A DNA stretch of 64,000 nt from Sphingomonas horti (GCF_009753715.1 NZ_WQMS01000016.1:186001-250000); one strand, 5' to 3'; shown: positions 17,052 through 25,363, counted from the first letter of the stretch. The notes: a model not told the origin generated them from the sequence alone. A program made the numbers and translations.

Positions 17052-18520
17052 TGCCGTCGCTCAACATCTCTCTGCCCGGGGTTCCGACCCTGCTCACCGG
17101 CCTCTCACCGGTCGCCGCGAGTCCGATCGCGGCGACCGACGGGGCGGCGCCGCCCGCGTTCGCCAGCGTGATGGACGGGCTCGGCTCCGCGCTTGACGCA
17201 TCGCCGCCGCTCCAGCTGCCGCCGACCGGCACGAACTTGCCGCCGCAGCGGCCGGATGTTGCCGGTGCGCCGGCGCCCTTGCCGGAGCTCGACGTCGAAG
17301 CCGTGATGGTCGGCTCCGCCGGCCCGGTTCCGGGTGTTGCCCCGACGACGGCTGCGGCTCCTGCGCCCATCACCGTCGCCGGAGACGAGCCGGCGCCGCA
17401 GGCATCGCCTGCGTCTCCCGACCCGGGTCCGATCGCCTGCGGGTTGGATATCGGGAAGCCCGGCATGCCTCGCGCGCCGCAAGCGAAGCCCGGCGCCCCC
17501 GCGCCGGTCCAGCTTCCACCTGAACCGGCTGTCGACCTGCCCGACGCCGATCCCTCCGCGCCCGCAGCCGATACCGACAAGGCCGTGCCCTCGCAGCCGG
17601 CGCCGGGACAGGCCGCCGATGCTCCGCCGCCCGCGCCCGGCTTTGCGCCTGTCGCCTGGACGCCGCCTCCGCCGCAGCAGGCGGAGGCCCCCGGCGGACC
17701 CGAGACCGGTGCCGTCGCCGCCGAGAAACCGGCGCAGCCCGCCGCCCCGCCGGCGCAACCCGGGCCTGTACCCGCACAGGCCGACCCCGGCTCGCCGCCG
17801 GCGCAACCAGGGCCTGCGCCCGCACAGGCGGGCACCGGCTCGCCGCCGGCTACGGCTGCGCAGCAGCCGGTCACCGCGCCCCAGCCGGCCGCACCGCAGC
17901 AGGCGACTGCACTACCCCACAGCTTTACGCTGCCGCCCGAGGTCGCGCGCGACATCGCCCAGCTGGTGAAGGCGGCGGTCGGTGAGCGCGATGGCCATGA
18001 CTCGCGAAGCGCGGGCGAATCCGCCCCGCTCGCGGCCGCGACGTCGTCGCCGCTGCCCCAGCCGGCCGTGGCGCCGCCTGCACCGCTGCACCCGAGCTTC
18101 GCAGCCGTGCATCGGCCGGTGATTGACACCGGCCGCGCCGAATGGGTGCAGGCCATGATTGACCGCATCGCCGAGATGCCGCAGCCGGAAGGCGGCAGGC
18201 GCGATGCCCAGATCCGCCTTGTCCCCGACGCGCTCGGCCCGGTCGACGTCAAGATCGAGCAGCGCCAGGAGCGGCTCCACGTCACGCTGAACGCAGAGAC
18301 GCCCCAGGCGCGCCAGTTGCTGAGCGACGCCGCGCCCAGGCTGCACGAGCTCGCCGAGGCACGTGGCATCCGCTTCGCCCACACCGGCTTCGGCGGTGCC
18401 GAATCGCATGATCGCCGCCAGGCGCCGGACCAGCAGCCGGCCGCGCCGACCCGTCCCCGCCCGACCGAATCGGCCGCGGCGGAGTCCGACTTCAACCCCG
18501 ATGGCGACCTGATCGCCTGA
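17051..18520 (+). CDS. fliK: Flagellar hook-length control protein FliK
   Basis: 489 residues. The first 290 are extremely Pro/Ala-rich and presumably disordered, including two 16-residue tandem units (AQPGPVPAQADPGSPP type) at 17753-17848. The C-terminal domain (about 365-455; RRDAQIRLVPDALGPVDVKIEQRQERLHVTLNAETPQARQLLSDA) is the Flg_hook domain that acts on FlhB to switch export from hook to filament. FliK is an exported ruler, so the length of the Pro-rich part may set hook length. The tail is His/Arg/Gln-rich. Confidence 0.92.
   Translation: MPSLNISLPGVPTLLTGLSPVAASPIAATDGAAPPAFASVMDGLGSALDASPPLQLPPTGTNLPPQRPDVAGAPAPLPELDVEAVMVGSAGPVPGVAPTTAAAPAPITVAGDEPAPQASPASPDPGPIACGLDIGKPGMPRAPQAKPGAPAPVQLPPEPAVDLPDADPSAPAADTDKAVPSQPAPGQAADAPPPAPGFAPVAWTPPPPQQAEAPGGPETGAVAAEKPAQPAAPPAQPGPVPAQADPGSPPAQPGPAPAQAGTGSPPATAAQQPVTAPQPAAPQQATALPHSFTLPPEVARDIAQLVKAAVGERDGHDSRSAGESAPLAAATSSPLPQPAVAPPAPLHPSFAAVHRPVIDTGRAEWVQAMIDRIAEMPQPEGGRRDAQIRLVPDALGPVDVKIEQRQERLHVTLNAETPQARQLLSDAAPRLHELAEARGIRFAHTGFGGAESHDRRQAPDQQPAAPTRPRPTESAAAESDFNPDGDLIA
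17753..17848 (+). repeat. Two 48-bp tandem repeats inside fliK
   Basis: Bases 17753-17800 and 17801-17848 are nearly identical 48-mers, in frame, giving two 16-residue units that differ at three positions. They lie in the disordered ruler region of FliK. Confidence 0.85.
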
Positions 18521-18551
18521 TCCACACCCAGCCACAGAAAGCCTGAAGACC

Positions 18552-19139
18552 ATGGCCACCGCAGCTACTCCGGAAGCCGCCGCTCCCAAGAAGAAGGGCA
18601 AGAAGGGGCTCATCACTATTCTCGCCGCGCTCGTCCTCGCCGGAGCCGGTGTCGGCGGCGGCATCTTCCTTGCCTCGTCCGGGATGATCGGCAGCACCAA
18701 GGCCGCCGAGCCCGAAGGCAAGGACCTGCCCAAGCTGCTGCCCAAGGGCTCCAAGCCCGCCAAAAAGGAAGGCGAGGAAGGCGGCCATGGCGGCGGCGGC
18801 GAATCGGCCGAGGGCCCGAAATACGAATCGAGCTATTTCCAGATGGAGAAGGAGTTCACCTCCAACCTGAAGGACAGCGTTCACCTGATCCAGGTCGGGC
18901 TCGCCGTTTCGACGCCCTATGACGAAAAGGTCATCGAGCATCTGCAGGCGCACGAGCTGGCCGTGCGCTCGGCGGTGCTGATGACGCTCGCCGATACCGA
19001 CGAGGAGCAGATCTTCACGCCCGAGGGCAAGAAGGACCTGCAGCGTCGCCTGGCGAAGGCGATCAACGATGTTTTGAAGGAAAAGGAAGGTTTCGGAGGC
19101 GTCGCTAACGTCTACTTTACCAATTTCATTGTTCAGTAG
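18552..19139 (+). CDS. fliL: Flagellar basal body-associated protein FliL
   Basis: 195 residues: a Lys-rich start (KKKGKKG), one membrane segment (about residues 22-45, LITILAALVLAGAGVGGGIFLA), a charged Gly-rich linker, and a periplasmic domain with YFQMEKEFTSNLKDSVHLIQVGLAVST and the C-terminal VYFTNFIVQ tail typical of FliL. FliL rings surround the stator and support torque. The gene starts 31 bases after fliK and ends 6 bases before fliM. Confidence 0.95.
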   Translation: MATAATPEAAAPKKKGKKGLITILAALVLAGAGVGGGIFLASSGMIGSTKAAEPEGKDLPKLLPKGSKPAKKEGEEGGHGGGGESAEGPKYESSYFQMEKEFTSNLKDSVHLIQVGLAVSTPYDEKVIEHLQAHELAVRSAVLMTLADTDEEQIFTPEGKKDLQRRLAKAINDVLKEKEGFGGVANVYFTNFIVQ

Positions 19140-19145
19140 CCGGAT

Positions 19146-20090
19146 ATGGTTAAGGCCGCTTCCACCACACCCGTTCAGGGCGCCGCCTCCGGGCGCGCGA
19201 CGGCGCAGCACGCGCCGGTGCTGGCGAGCGCGTCCGCGAATCCGCTGGGCGACCTGCAGGCCCTGGCCCAGGTCAACCAGCGCCTCGCCCGATCGCTGCG
19301 GGGCCTGTTCGAGCCGCTGCTCCGCCAGGCCGTCAAGGTGTCGGCGGAGCCGATCGCGGTCGAGCGGTTCGACGCCTATCAATCATCTCGTGGCCAGGCG
19401 CTCAGCAGCGTCACGATGATCGGCATGGCGCCGCTGTCCGGCCAGGCGATGCTGGTGCTGGACGGCGCGCTGACCTTCCGCCTGGTCGACCTCTATTTCG
19501 GCGGTCCGGGCCTTCCGCCGAATCCGTTGCCGGCCGAGTTCACGCCGACGGCCGAGGCGATGATCGCGCGAATCGCCGCCGGTTTTGCCGAGCGCCTGTC
19601 CGGCGCCTGGGGCGAGCTGGCCGAAATCGCGTTCCAGCCCGGCCGCACCGAGGCCAATCCGGCGATGCTGTCGCACATCGACGGCGAGGACCGGGTGGTC
19701 CGCACCCGCTTCGTGCTCACGGTGGGCGAGGCCCGGCCGATCGAGATCGACCTCCTCTATCCCGCCGCCTCGCTGAAGCCGATCGCGGCGATCCTTTCGT
19801 CCAAGGTCCAGTCGCGCCGTCAGGCCGCGGATCCGGCCTGGACCAACAATCTCGCCCGCGCGGTAATGCAGGTGAAGCTGCCGGTCCGCTCGGTATTGGC
19901 TGAGCCGGTCATCCCGCTCGCGCAACTGATGACGCTGAAGCCGGGCGACATCATCCCGATCAGCTTCGGGCCGGAAATCCCGTTGCTGGTCTCCAACAAC
20001 CGTTTCGCGCGCGGCGCAGTCGGGGCCTCGAACGGCCGCGCCGCGATCCGCGTTCATCGCATCGAACCTCTCGAGGACGAGGATTCCTGA
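19146..20090 (+). CDS. fliM: Flagellar motor switch protein FliM
   Basis: 314 residues. The middle CheC-like domain has SSVTMIGMAPLSGQAMLVLDGALTFRLVDLYFGG, and the C-terminal SpoA domain has VRSVLAEPVIPLAQLMTLKPGDIIPI. The usual CheY-binding N-terminal motif (LSQxEIDALL-like) is not seen: the start instead reads MVKAASTTPVQGAASGRATAQHAPVL. This could mean a diverged CheY-P site. FliM forms the C ring between FliG and FliN. fliN begins at the very next base after the stop. Confidence 0.95.
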   Translation: MVKAASTTPVQGAASGRATAQHAPVLASASANPLGDLQALAQVNQRLARSLRGLFEPLLRQAVKVSAEPIAVERFDAYQSSRGQALSSVTMIGMAPLSGQAMLVLDGALTFRLVDLYFGGPGLPPNPLPAEFTPTAEAMIARIAAGFAERLSGAWGELAEIAFQPGRTEANPAMLSHIDGEDRVVRTRFVLTVGEARPIEIDLLYPAASLKPIAAILSSKVQSRRQAADPAWTNNLARAVMQVKLPVRSVLAEPVIPLAQLMTLKPGDIIPISFGPEIPLLVSNNRFARGAVGASNGRAAIRVHRIEPLEDEDS

Positions 20091-20402
20091 ATGAGTGACA
20101 TGAGCCATACCGGCCTGCCGAAGGATCTTGGCATCGCCGCCAATTTCCGCCTGCTGCAGGATGTCGACGTCCGCTTGTCGGTCGAAGTCGGGGGCGCCAG
20201 CCTGAAGCTGCGCGAGCTGCTCGCGCTCGGCGAATCAAGCGTGATCGAGCTCGATCGCTATGCGAACGAACTGCTCGACGTGCTGGTCAACGGCACGCTG
20301 ATCGGCCGGGGCGAGGTCGTGACGGTCGGCGAGCGCTTCGGCATCCGCATCACCGAGTTGGCCGACCAGGCCACGCCGGCCGCGGGCGCGACGCCGCTGT
20401 GA
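20091..20402 (+). CDS. fliN: Flagellar motor switch protein FliN
   Basis: 103 residues with the SpoA fold: LLQDVDVRLSVEVGGASLKLRELLALGESSVIELDRYANELLDVLVNGTLIGRGEVVTVGERFGIRITEL. FliN builds the base of the C ring and docks FliH. It directly abuts fliM and its stop overlaps the fliO GTG start. Confidence 0.97.
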   Translation: MSDMSHTGLPKDLGIAANFRLLQDVDVRLSVEVGGASLKLRELLALGESSVIELDRYANELLDVLVNGTLIGRGEVVTVGERFGIRITELADQATPAAGATPL

Positions 20403-20662
20403 TCGGAACCTATCTCCTCAAGCTCGCGCTGCTGCTGCCGCTGGTCTGCGGCCTGCTGGTCGCCTGCCTCTGGGCCTGGCGCAAGCTGGAGCAGAAGCTG
20501 CCCGGCAACCAGGGCACGCGCGCGATCGCGATCAAGGAAAGCATGATGATCTCGCCGGGGCTGCGCCTCGCCGTGATCGAGTTCGAGGGCCGCAAGCTGC
20601 TCGTCTCGGTCGGCCGCGGCGGCGTCCAGCTGGTGGATCGTGGAGACGCTCCGCGTGTCTGA
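20399..20662 (+). CDS. fliO: Flagellar export-gate assembly protein FliO
   Basis: 87 residues starting at a GTG overlapping the fliN stop. There is one N-terminal membrane helix ([24 protein letters not shown]) followed by a small beta-rich cytoplasmic domain ([37 protein letters not shown]), the FliO pattern. FliO helps FliP form its pentamer. It ends 8 bases into the proposed fliP start. Confidence 0.85.
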   Translation: MIGTYLLKLALLLPLVCGLLVACLWAWRKLEQKLPGNQGTRAIAIKESMMISPGLRLAVIEFEGRKLLVSVGRGGVQLVDRGDAPRV

Positions 20663-21542
20663 TCTTGTTCTTGGTGCTCCGGCGCAGGCCGGAGCGTTGC
20701 AACGTTCCACCCAGAGCTCCGGCCTGCGCCGGAGCACGATTGGCCTCTGGCTGGCGGCTTTCATCCTTTTCGCCCTGCTTTTTGCGGTGCCTGCATTCGC
20801 TCAGGCCGCGCCTGCCGCAGCGCCGGCCGCCGCGCCCGCGGCGCAGCCGGGCGCGCCCGAGGCGCTCGACCGCGCGCTGAGCCAGATCGGCGGCACCTCG
20901 GGCAGCGGCGCGCCGCTGTCGTTGAGCCTGCAGGTCCTGATCATCATGTCGCTGCTGACGGTGCTTCCGTCGCTGCTGCTGATGATGACCAGCTTCACCC
21001 GCATCATCATCGTGTTGTCGATCCTGAGGCAAGCGCTTGGCCTGCAGCAGACGCCGCCGAACCAGGTGCTGGTGGGGCTGTCGCTGTTCCTGACGTTGTT
21101 CGTGATGTCGCCGGTGCTGAACCGGGTGAACGCGGAGGCGATCAAGCCCTATGCCGCCGGCCAGATCCAGGCGAGCGAGCTGATCTCGCGCAGCGGCAAC
21201 GTGCTGCACGGCTTCATGATGAAGCAGACGCGGGTGAAGGACGTGCAGATGTTCGCCGGCATCGCCAAGCAAGGGCCGTTCGCGACCCCCAATGACGTGC
21301 CCTTCTCGATCGCGCTGCCGGCCTTCGTCACGTCGGAGCTGAAGACCGCGTTCCAGATCGGCTTCCTGATCTTCCTGCCGTTCCTGGTCATCGACCTGGT
21401 CGTCGCAAGCGTGCTGATGGCGCTCGGCATGATGATGCTGTCGCCGACGATCATCTCCCTGCCTTTCAAGCTGCTGCTGTTCGTCCTCGTCGACGGCTGG
21501 GCGCTGACGATGGGCTCGCTCGCCAACAGCTTCGTGAGTTAG
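20655..21542 (+). CDS. fliP: Flagellar export-gate protein FliP with repeat-derived N-terminus
   Basis: 295 residues from GTG 20655, with GGAG 9 bases upstream. The core is classic FliP ([61 protein letters not shown], then two C-terminal membrane helices ending [10 protein letters not shown]). A cleavable signal peptide core ([21 protein letters not shown]) lies at residues 30-50. Before it, about 21 residues (roughly 8-28) are encoded by a palindromic repeat (20674-20737), so the signal peptide has an unusual long N-region. No ATG or GTG lies between the repeat and the hydrophobic core; a TTG at 20697 inside the repeat is the only other plausible start. Confidence 0.93.
   Translation: MSDLVLGAPAQAGALQRSTQSSGLRRSTIGLWLAAFILFALLFAVPAFAQAAPAAAPAAAPAAQPGAPEALDRALSQIGGTSGSGAPLSLSLQVLIIMSLLTVLPSLLLMMTSFTRIIIVLSILRQALGLQQTPPNQVLVGLSLFLTLFVMSPVLNRVNAEAIKPYAAGQIQASELISRSGNVLHGFMMKQTRVKDVQMFAGIAKQGPFATPNDVPFSIALPAFVTSELKTAFQIGFLIFLPFLVIDLVVASVLMALGMMMLSPTIISLPFKLLLFVLVDGWALTMGSLANSFVS
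20674..20737. repeat. REP-like palindromic element, copy 1 (inside fliP)
   Basis: Two 22-base arms (20674-20695 and 20716-20737) are perfect inverted copies of each other, separated by 20 bases. Each arm is itself a short GCTCCGGC/GCCGGAGC palindrome. The same 22-20-22 design recurs at 21829-21892. The element lies within the translated start of fliP. Confidence 0.93.
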
Positions 21543-21546
21543 CGCG

Positions 21547-21816
21547 ATGGACGCATCCTATTTCATCGGAGTGGGCCGCGAGGCGCTCTGGGTGCTGGCG
21601 CTGGCGACGCTGCCGGTGCTGGTCCCGGCGCTGCTCGCCGGCCTGCTGCTCGGCATGGTGCAGGCGGCAACCTCGATCAACGAAGCGACGCTGAGCTTCG
21701 TGCCCAAGCTGGCGGTGGTAGGCATCTCGCTGGTGATCTTCGGCAGCATGATCATGGGCCTGCTCTCCGACTTCACCATCTCGATCTTCGATCGCATTCC
21801 GGATTTGGTGAAGTGA
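21547..21816 (+). CDS. fliQ: Flagellar export-gate protein FliQ
   Basis: 89 residues with two membrane helices (LWVLALATLPVLVPALLAGLLLGMVQAATSINEATLSFVPKLAVVGISLVIFGSMIMGLL). The AATSINEATLSFVPK loop is the FliQ signature. It is part of the FliP5Q4R1 export gate. It starts 4 bases after the fliP stop. A palindromic repeat follows its stop. Confidence 0.97.
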   Translation: MDASYFIGVGREALWVLALATLPVLVPALLAGLLLGMVQAATSINEATLSFVPKLAVVGISLVIFGSMIMGLLSDFTISIFDRIPDLVK

Positions 21817-21828
21817 CGCAAAGTCTCT

Positions 21829-21892
21829 GTGCTCCGGCGAAGACCGGAGCCGTGCGAGAATATGCCAAGGGCTCCGGCCTTTGCCGGAGCAC
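21829..21892. repeat. REP-like palindromic element, copy 2 (fliQ-fliR junction)
   Basis: Arms 21829-21850 and 21871-21892 are inverted copies with two or three mismatches and a 20-base spacer; complementarity extends three bases further on each side (21826-21895). It fills most of the 87-base gap between fliQ and the chosen fliR start and would fold into a strong hairpin in the operon mRNA. Confidence 0.93.
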
Positions 21893-21903
21893 AGAATAGT
21901 CGC

Positions 21904-22680
21904 GTGCTCGGGCTCGGCCTGCCCTCCGTCGAACCGGCCCTGTTCGCGCTGATCTTCGTGATGGTGCGGATCGGGGCGGCGTTCGTCGCCGCGCCGGTGT
22001 TCGGCGCGGTGTCGGTGCCGCTGCCGGTCCGCATCGTGCTCGCGGGCGCAATCGGCATCCTGGTCGTCAACAATGCTTCGGTGGCGACGCCGCAAGCCGT
22101 GTTCTCGCTGGAGACGTTCCTGCAGGTCGCGCAGGAAGCGCTGGTGGGCCTTGCGCTGGGGTTCATCCTGCAGATCGCCTTTGCCGGGCCGCTGGTCGCC
22201 AGCGAGGCGATCGGCAACACGATGGGCTTGGGCTTTGCCACCAGCGTCGATCCGCAGCGCGGCGCGCCGAGCCCCGCGCTCGGCCAGTTCCTGTCGATCG
22301 TGATGGTGCTGCTGTTCCTGGCGCTGGACGGGCACCTGATCCTCGTCGACCTGGTCGTGCGCAGCTACAGCGTGCTGCCCCCGGGCGAGGCCTGGCTCTC
22401 GGCCGCAAAGCTGAAGGCGATCGCGCTGTTCGGCAGCTACGCTTTCGCGTCCGGCCTGCTGCTGGCGCTGCCGGTCGGCTTCATCCTCCTGTGCCTCAAC
22501 ATCATCGTCGGGATGATCTCGCGTTCGGCGCCGGCGCTGAACCTATTCGCGATCGGCCTGCCGGCGAGCCTCGCGACCGGCCTGGTCGCGCTCGCGATCG
22601 CCTTTCCTGCGATGGGCGACGCGATGGGCCTGATCATCCGTGAAGCGCTGTCGGCCACGGCCAATCTGGTGCTCGGCTGA
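21904..22680 (+). CDS. fliR: Flagellar export-gate protein FliR
   Basis: 258 residues from GTG 21904. The frame is open back to 21829 but that stretch translates the palindromic repeat, so the GTG just after it is preferred. Six membrane helices are visible (e.g. LFALIFVMVRIGAAFVAAPVFG; VPLPVRIVLAGAIGILV; QVAQEALVGLALGFILQIAFAGPLVASEAIGNTMGLGFA). FliR caps the FliP/FliQ gate. The stop overlaps the flhB ATG. A start inside the repeat (ATG 21862) cannot be excluded. Confidence 0.94.
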   Translation: MLGLGLPSVEPALFALIFVMVRIGAAFVAAPVFGAVSVPLPVRIVLAGAIGILVVNNASVATPQAVFSLETFLQVAQEALVGLALGFILQIAFAGPLVASEAIGNTMGLGFATSVDPQRGAPSPALGQFLSIVMVLLFLALDGHLILVDLVVRSYSVLPPGEAWLSAAKLKAIALFGSYAFASGLLLALPVGFILLCLNIIVGMISRSAPALNLFAIGLPASLATGLVALAIAFPAMGDAMGLIIREALSATANLVLG

Positions 22681-23813
22681 TGGCAGAGGAATTCGCCGAG
22701 AAAACAGAAGCGCCGACGCCCAAGCGACGGCAGAAGGCAGCCGAGGACGGCCAGGTCCTCCGCAGCCGCGAGCTGACCGCCGCCGCCGTCGTGCTGGCCG
22801 GCGTGCTGTGGCTGGCCCTGTCCGGCCCGGCGCTGATCGGCGCCTTGAAGGCCGTTATGCGCGAAAGCCTGCAATTCGGCCGCGCCGACGTCGAGGACTT
22901 CCAGCCGCTGCGCCCGATCCTGAGTGTCGGGCTGACGCTCGCTCCCTCGATGGTGATGCTGTTCGCGATCAGCATCGGCGTGTCGGTGCTGAGCCAGGCC
23001 GGCCTCGGCGGCGTCAGCTTCCAGTCGAAGCTGATCGGGTTCAAGGGGTCGCGCATCAATCCGGGCAGCGGCCTCAAGCGCATCTTCGGGATGCACGGCT
23101 GGATCGAACTCGGCAAAGGGTTGATGAAGGTCGCGCTGCTGGGCTCGATCGGCGTCTGGATGCTGTGGTCGATGCGCCAGCAATCGCTGGGACTGGTCGC
23201 GGGCGACGTGGAAGGCAGCGTCACCGCCCTCGGCTGGCGGCTGATCCTGCTGCTTCTGGTGATGTCCGGCGGCCTGCTGCTGATCGCCGGGGTCGACGTG
23301 CCGATCCAGTTCATCCGGCTGCTGAACAAGCTCAAGATGAGCAAGCAGGAGATCAGGGACGAGCACAAGGAGGCCGAAGGCTCGCCCGAAGCCAAGGGCG
23401 CGCAGCGCCGGCGGATGCACGAGATCTTCAAGCAGAGCGCGCGCAAATCGGTCCAGACCGCGCATGTGGTGCTCACCAACCCGACCCATTTCGCAGTCGC
23501 GCTCCGCTACGAGCGCGGTCAGGACCAGGTGCCCGTGGTGGTCGCCAAGGGCCGCGGCGCCAAGGCGCTGGCGATCCGCGAGCTGGCGCAGGAACTGGAA
23601 AAGCCGGTGCTCGAATATCCGGCGCTGGCGCGCGCGGTCTATTATACCAGCCGCGAAGGCCAGGAAGTGCGCGACGACCTCTATGTCGCGATCGCGACGG
23701 TCCTCGCCTTCGTGTTCGGCGTGAACCTGCGCGCCGGCGGCGGCCAGCCCAACGTGATCGTGCCCGATTCCGCGCTGTTCGACGAAAACGGCGTGCGCAT
23801 CGCCAAGGCCTGA
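22680..23813 (+). CDS. flhB: Flagellar export switch protein FlhB
   Basis: 377 residues: a KTEAPTPKRRQKAAEDGQVLRSREL N-terminal signature, four membrane helices (about 35-55, 85-110, 145-165, 185-210) and a cytoplasmic autocleaving domain with NPTH at about residue 267. Cleavage between Asn and Pro, promoted by FliK contact, switches specificity to filament substrates. ATG overlaps the fliR stop. The transcript then meets a palindromic repeat at 23816-23894. Confidence 0.97.
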   Translation: MAEEFAEKTEAPTPKRRQKAAEDGQVLRSRELTAAAVVLAGVLWLALSGPALIGALKAVMRESLQFGRADVEDFQPLRPILSVGLTLAPSMVMLFAISIGVSVLSQAGLGGVSFQSKLIGFKGSRINPGSGLKRIFGMHGWIELGKGLMKVALLGSIGVWMLWSMRQQSLGLVAGDVEGSVTALGWRLILLLLVMSGGLLLIAGVDVPIQFIRLLNKLKMSKQEIRDEHKEAEGSPEAKGAQRRRMHEIFKQSARKSVQTAHVVLTNPTHFAVALRYERGQDQVPVVVAKGRGAKALAIRELAQELEKPVLEYPALARAVYYTSREGQEVRDDLYVAIATVLAFVFGVNLRAGGGQPNVIVPDSALFDENGVRIAKA

Positions 23814-23815
23814 TT

Positions 23816-23894
23816 TCGTCAGCCCCGGCTTTGAGCCGGGACCGCCTTTCTCCACAAAGAAGCAAGGCAGTCCGGGTTTTCGCCGGGATGACGA
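23816..23894. repeat. Palindromic intergenic repeat (CCGGG/TGACG type)
   Basis: The ends TCGTCA and TGACGA are inverted copies, and each half holds its own CCCGGC/GCCGGG hairpin (near 23824-23841 and 23871-23887). This is a familiar layout for intergenic repeats in sphingomonads. It lies between flhB and the fliD promoter and could stabilise or end the upstream transcript. Confidence 0.75.
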
Positions 23895-23902
23895 TGGAGA
23901 GC

Positions 23903-23929
23903 TAAAGTCCGGGCGCAATCGGCCGATTA
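23903..23929 (+). promoter_or_regulatory. Sigma28 (FliA)-type promoter of fliD
   Basis: TAAA (23903-23906), exactly 15 bases, then GCCGATTA (23922-23929): one mismatch from the FliA -10 consensus. It lies 19 bases before the fliD ATG. It makes fliD-fliS a late-class unit inside the larger cluster. Confidence 0.88.
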
Positions 23930-23947
23930 TGCATTCAGGAGACGAAC

Positions 23948-25363
23948 ATGGCCGACTCGATTGCAGTAACGCTTGGCGCCGGGTCGGGCATCGACACCAA
24001 GGCGCTGGTGGCCTCGCTCGTCGACGCGCAATTCGGTGCCAAGACCAAGGCGCTCACCGCGCGCAAGGATACACTTGCCGCGCAGATTTCGGCGCTGTCG
24101 CAGCTCCGCTCCGGCCTGACCGGCTTTTCCACGGCGCTGACCAGCCTCGTCTCCGGCGGCTCGCTGGCGACCCAGCCGGTCAGCTCCGACACGTCGGTCT
24201 TGAATGTCGGACTGCTGCCGGGGGCGAGCATCAGCGGCCTGTCCGCCAGCCTGGAGGTCAAGAAGCTCGCCAATGCGCAGGTCGTCACCTCGGGCTCGGT
24301 TGCCGATGCCGCGGCCGCGTTCGGCAAGGGAACGCTGACGATCACGCTCGGCACCGCGACCTATGACGGCAGCGACGTGCCGACCGGCTTCACGCCCAAA
24401 TCGGGCGCGACGCCGGTGGTGGTGACGATCGGCGACGGCCAGAACAGCCTTGCCGGCATCGCCAGCGCAATCAACGCGGCCAAGGCGGGCGTGACGGCGA
24501 CCGTCATCACCGATTCGACCGGATCGCGCCTGTCGATCAAGGGCCAGACCGGTGCCGACCAGGCGTTCACGATTGGCGTGGCGGAGGATGCCGGGGCGCC
24601 GGGCCTGTCGGCGCTCGCCTTCAACACTGGCGCCCAGGCCATGACGCTGACGCGCAAGTCCAACGACGCGCTGGTCGCGCTCGACGGGGTCGATGTGCTC
24701 CGCCCCACCAACACGTTCAGCGACCTGATCCCGGGCGTGAAGCTCGACCTGATCAAGGAAGCGCCGGGCCAGACGATCGCGATCAACACCTCGCCGCCCA
24801 CCGCGGCGCTGAGCCAGGCGGTCAACGACATTATCGAGACCTACAACCAGCTGATCAACATCGCGAAGGACGACACCAACGCGACGTCCGGCGTGCTGAA
24901 GGCCGACGCCGGCGCGAAGGACCTGATGCGTCAGCTGCGCGAGCTGACCGGCAGGGACATCAACGCCGGCGCGGCCGATGGCGAGCCGAAGACGCTCGCC
25001 GAGCTGGGCGTGAAGACCAATCGCGACGGCACCCTCTCGCTCGACGCGGCTACCTTGCAGCGCGCGCTGGCAAATTCGGGTCCGGCCGTGGAGAAGATGC
25101 TGAACGTCGGCCTGGGATCGGCGCTGCGCCAGATTTCGCTGTCGCTGACCGGCCCGGGCGGCGCGCTGACCTCCAGCCAGAGCGGCTATACCCGGCAGCA
25201 GAAGGACATCTCCGAGCAGGAGCTGAAGATCCAGACGGATACCGAAACCCTGACTCAGCGGCTGACGCTGCAATATGCCGGCATGGATGCGCGCGTGTCC
25301 GCCTATAAGGCGACGCAGAGCTTCCTCCAGCAGCAGGTCGCATCCTGGACGAAGAGCGCGTGA
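23948..25363 (+). CDS. fliD: Flagellar filament cap protein FliD
   Basis: 471 residues from ATG 23948 with AGGAGACGAAC upstream. The N-terminal D0/D1 part (IAVTLGAGSGIDTKALVASLVDAQFGAKTKALTARKDTLAAQISALSQL) and the C-terminal helix (KDISEQELKIQTDTETLTQRLTLQYAGMDARVSAYKATQSFLQQQVASW) are typical FliD. It caps the growing filament and folds flagellin into place. The stop overlaps the fliS GTG. Confidence 0.96.
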   Translation: MADSIAVTLGAGSGIDTKALVASLVDAQFGAKTKALTARKDTLAAQISALSQLRSGLTGFSTALTSLVSGGSLATQPVSSDTSVLNVGLLPGASISGLSASLEVKKLANAQVVTSGSVADAAAAFGKGTLTITLGTATYDGSDVPTGFTPKSGATPVVVTIGDGQNSLAGIASAINAAKAGVTATVITDSTGSRLSIKGQTGADQAFTIGVAEDAGAPGLSALAFNTGAQAMTLTRKSNDALVALDGVDVLRPTNTFSDLIPGVKLDLIKEAPGQTIAINTSPPTAALSQAVNDIIETYNQLINIAKDDTNATSGVLKADAGAKDLMRQLRELTGRDINAGAADGEPKTLAELGVKTNRDGTLSLDAATLQRALANSGPAVEKMLNVGLGSALRQISLSLTGPGGALTSSQSGYTRQQKDISEQELKIQTDTETLTQRLTLQYAGMDARVSAYKATQSFLQQQVASWTKSA

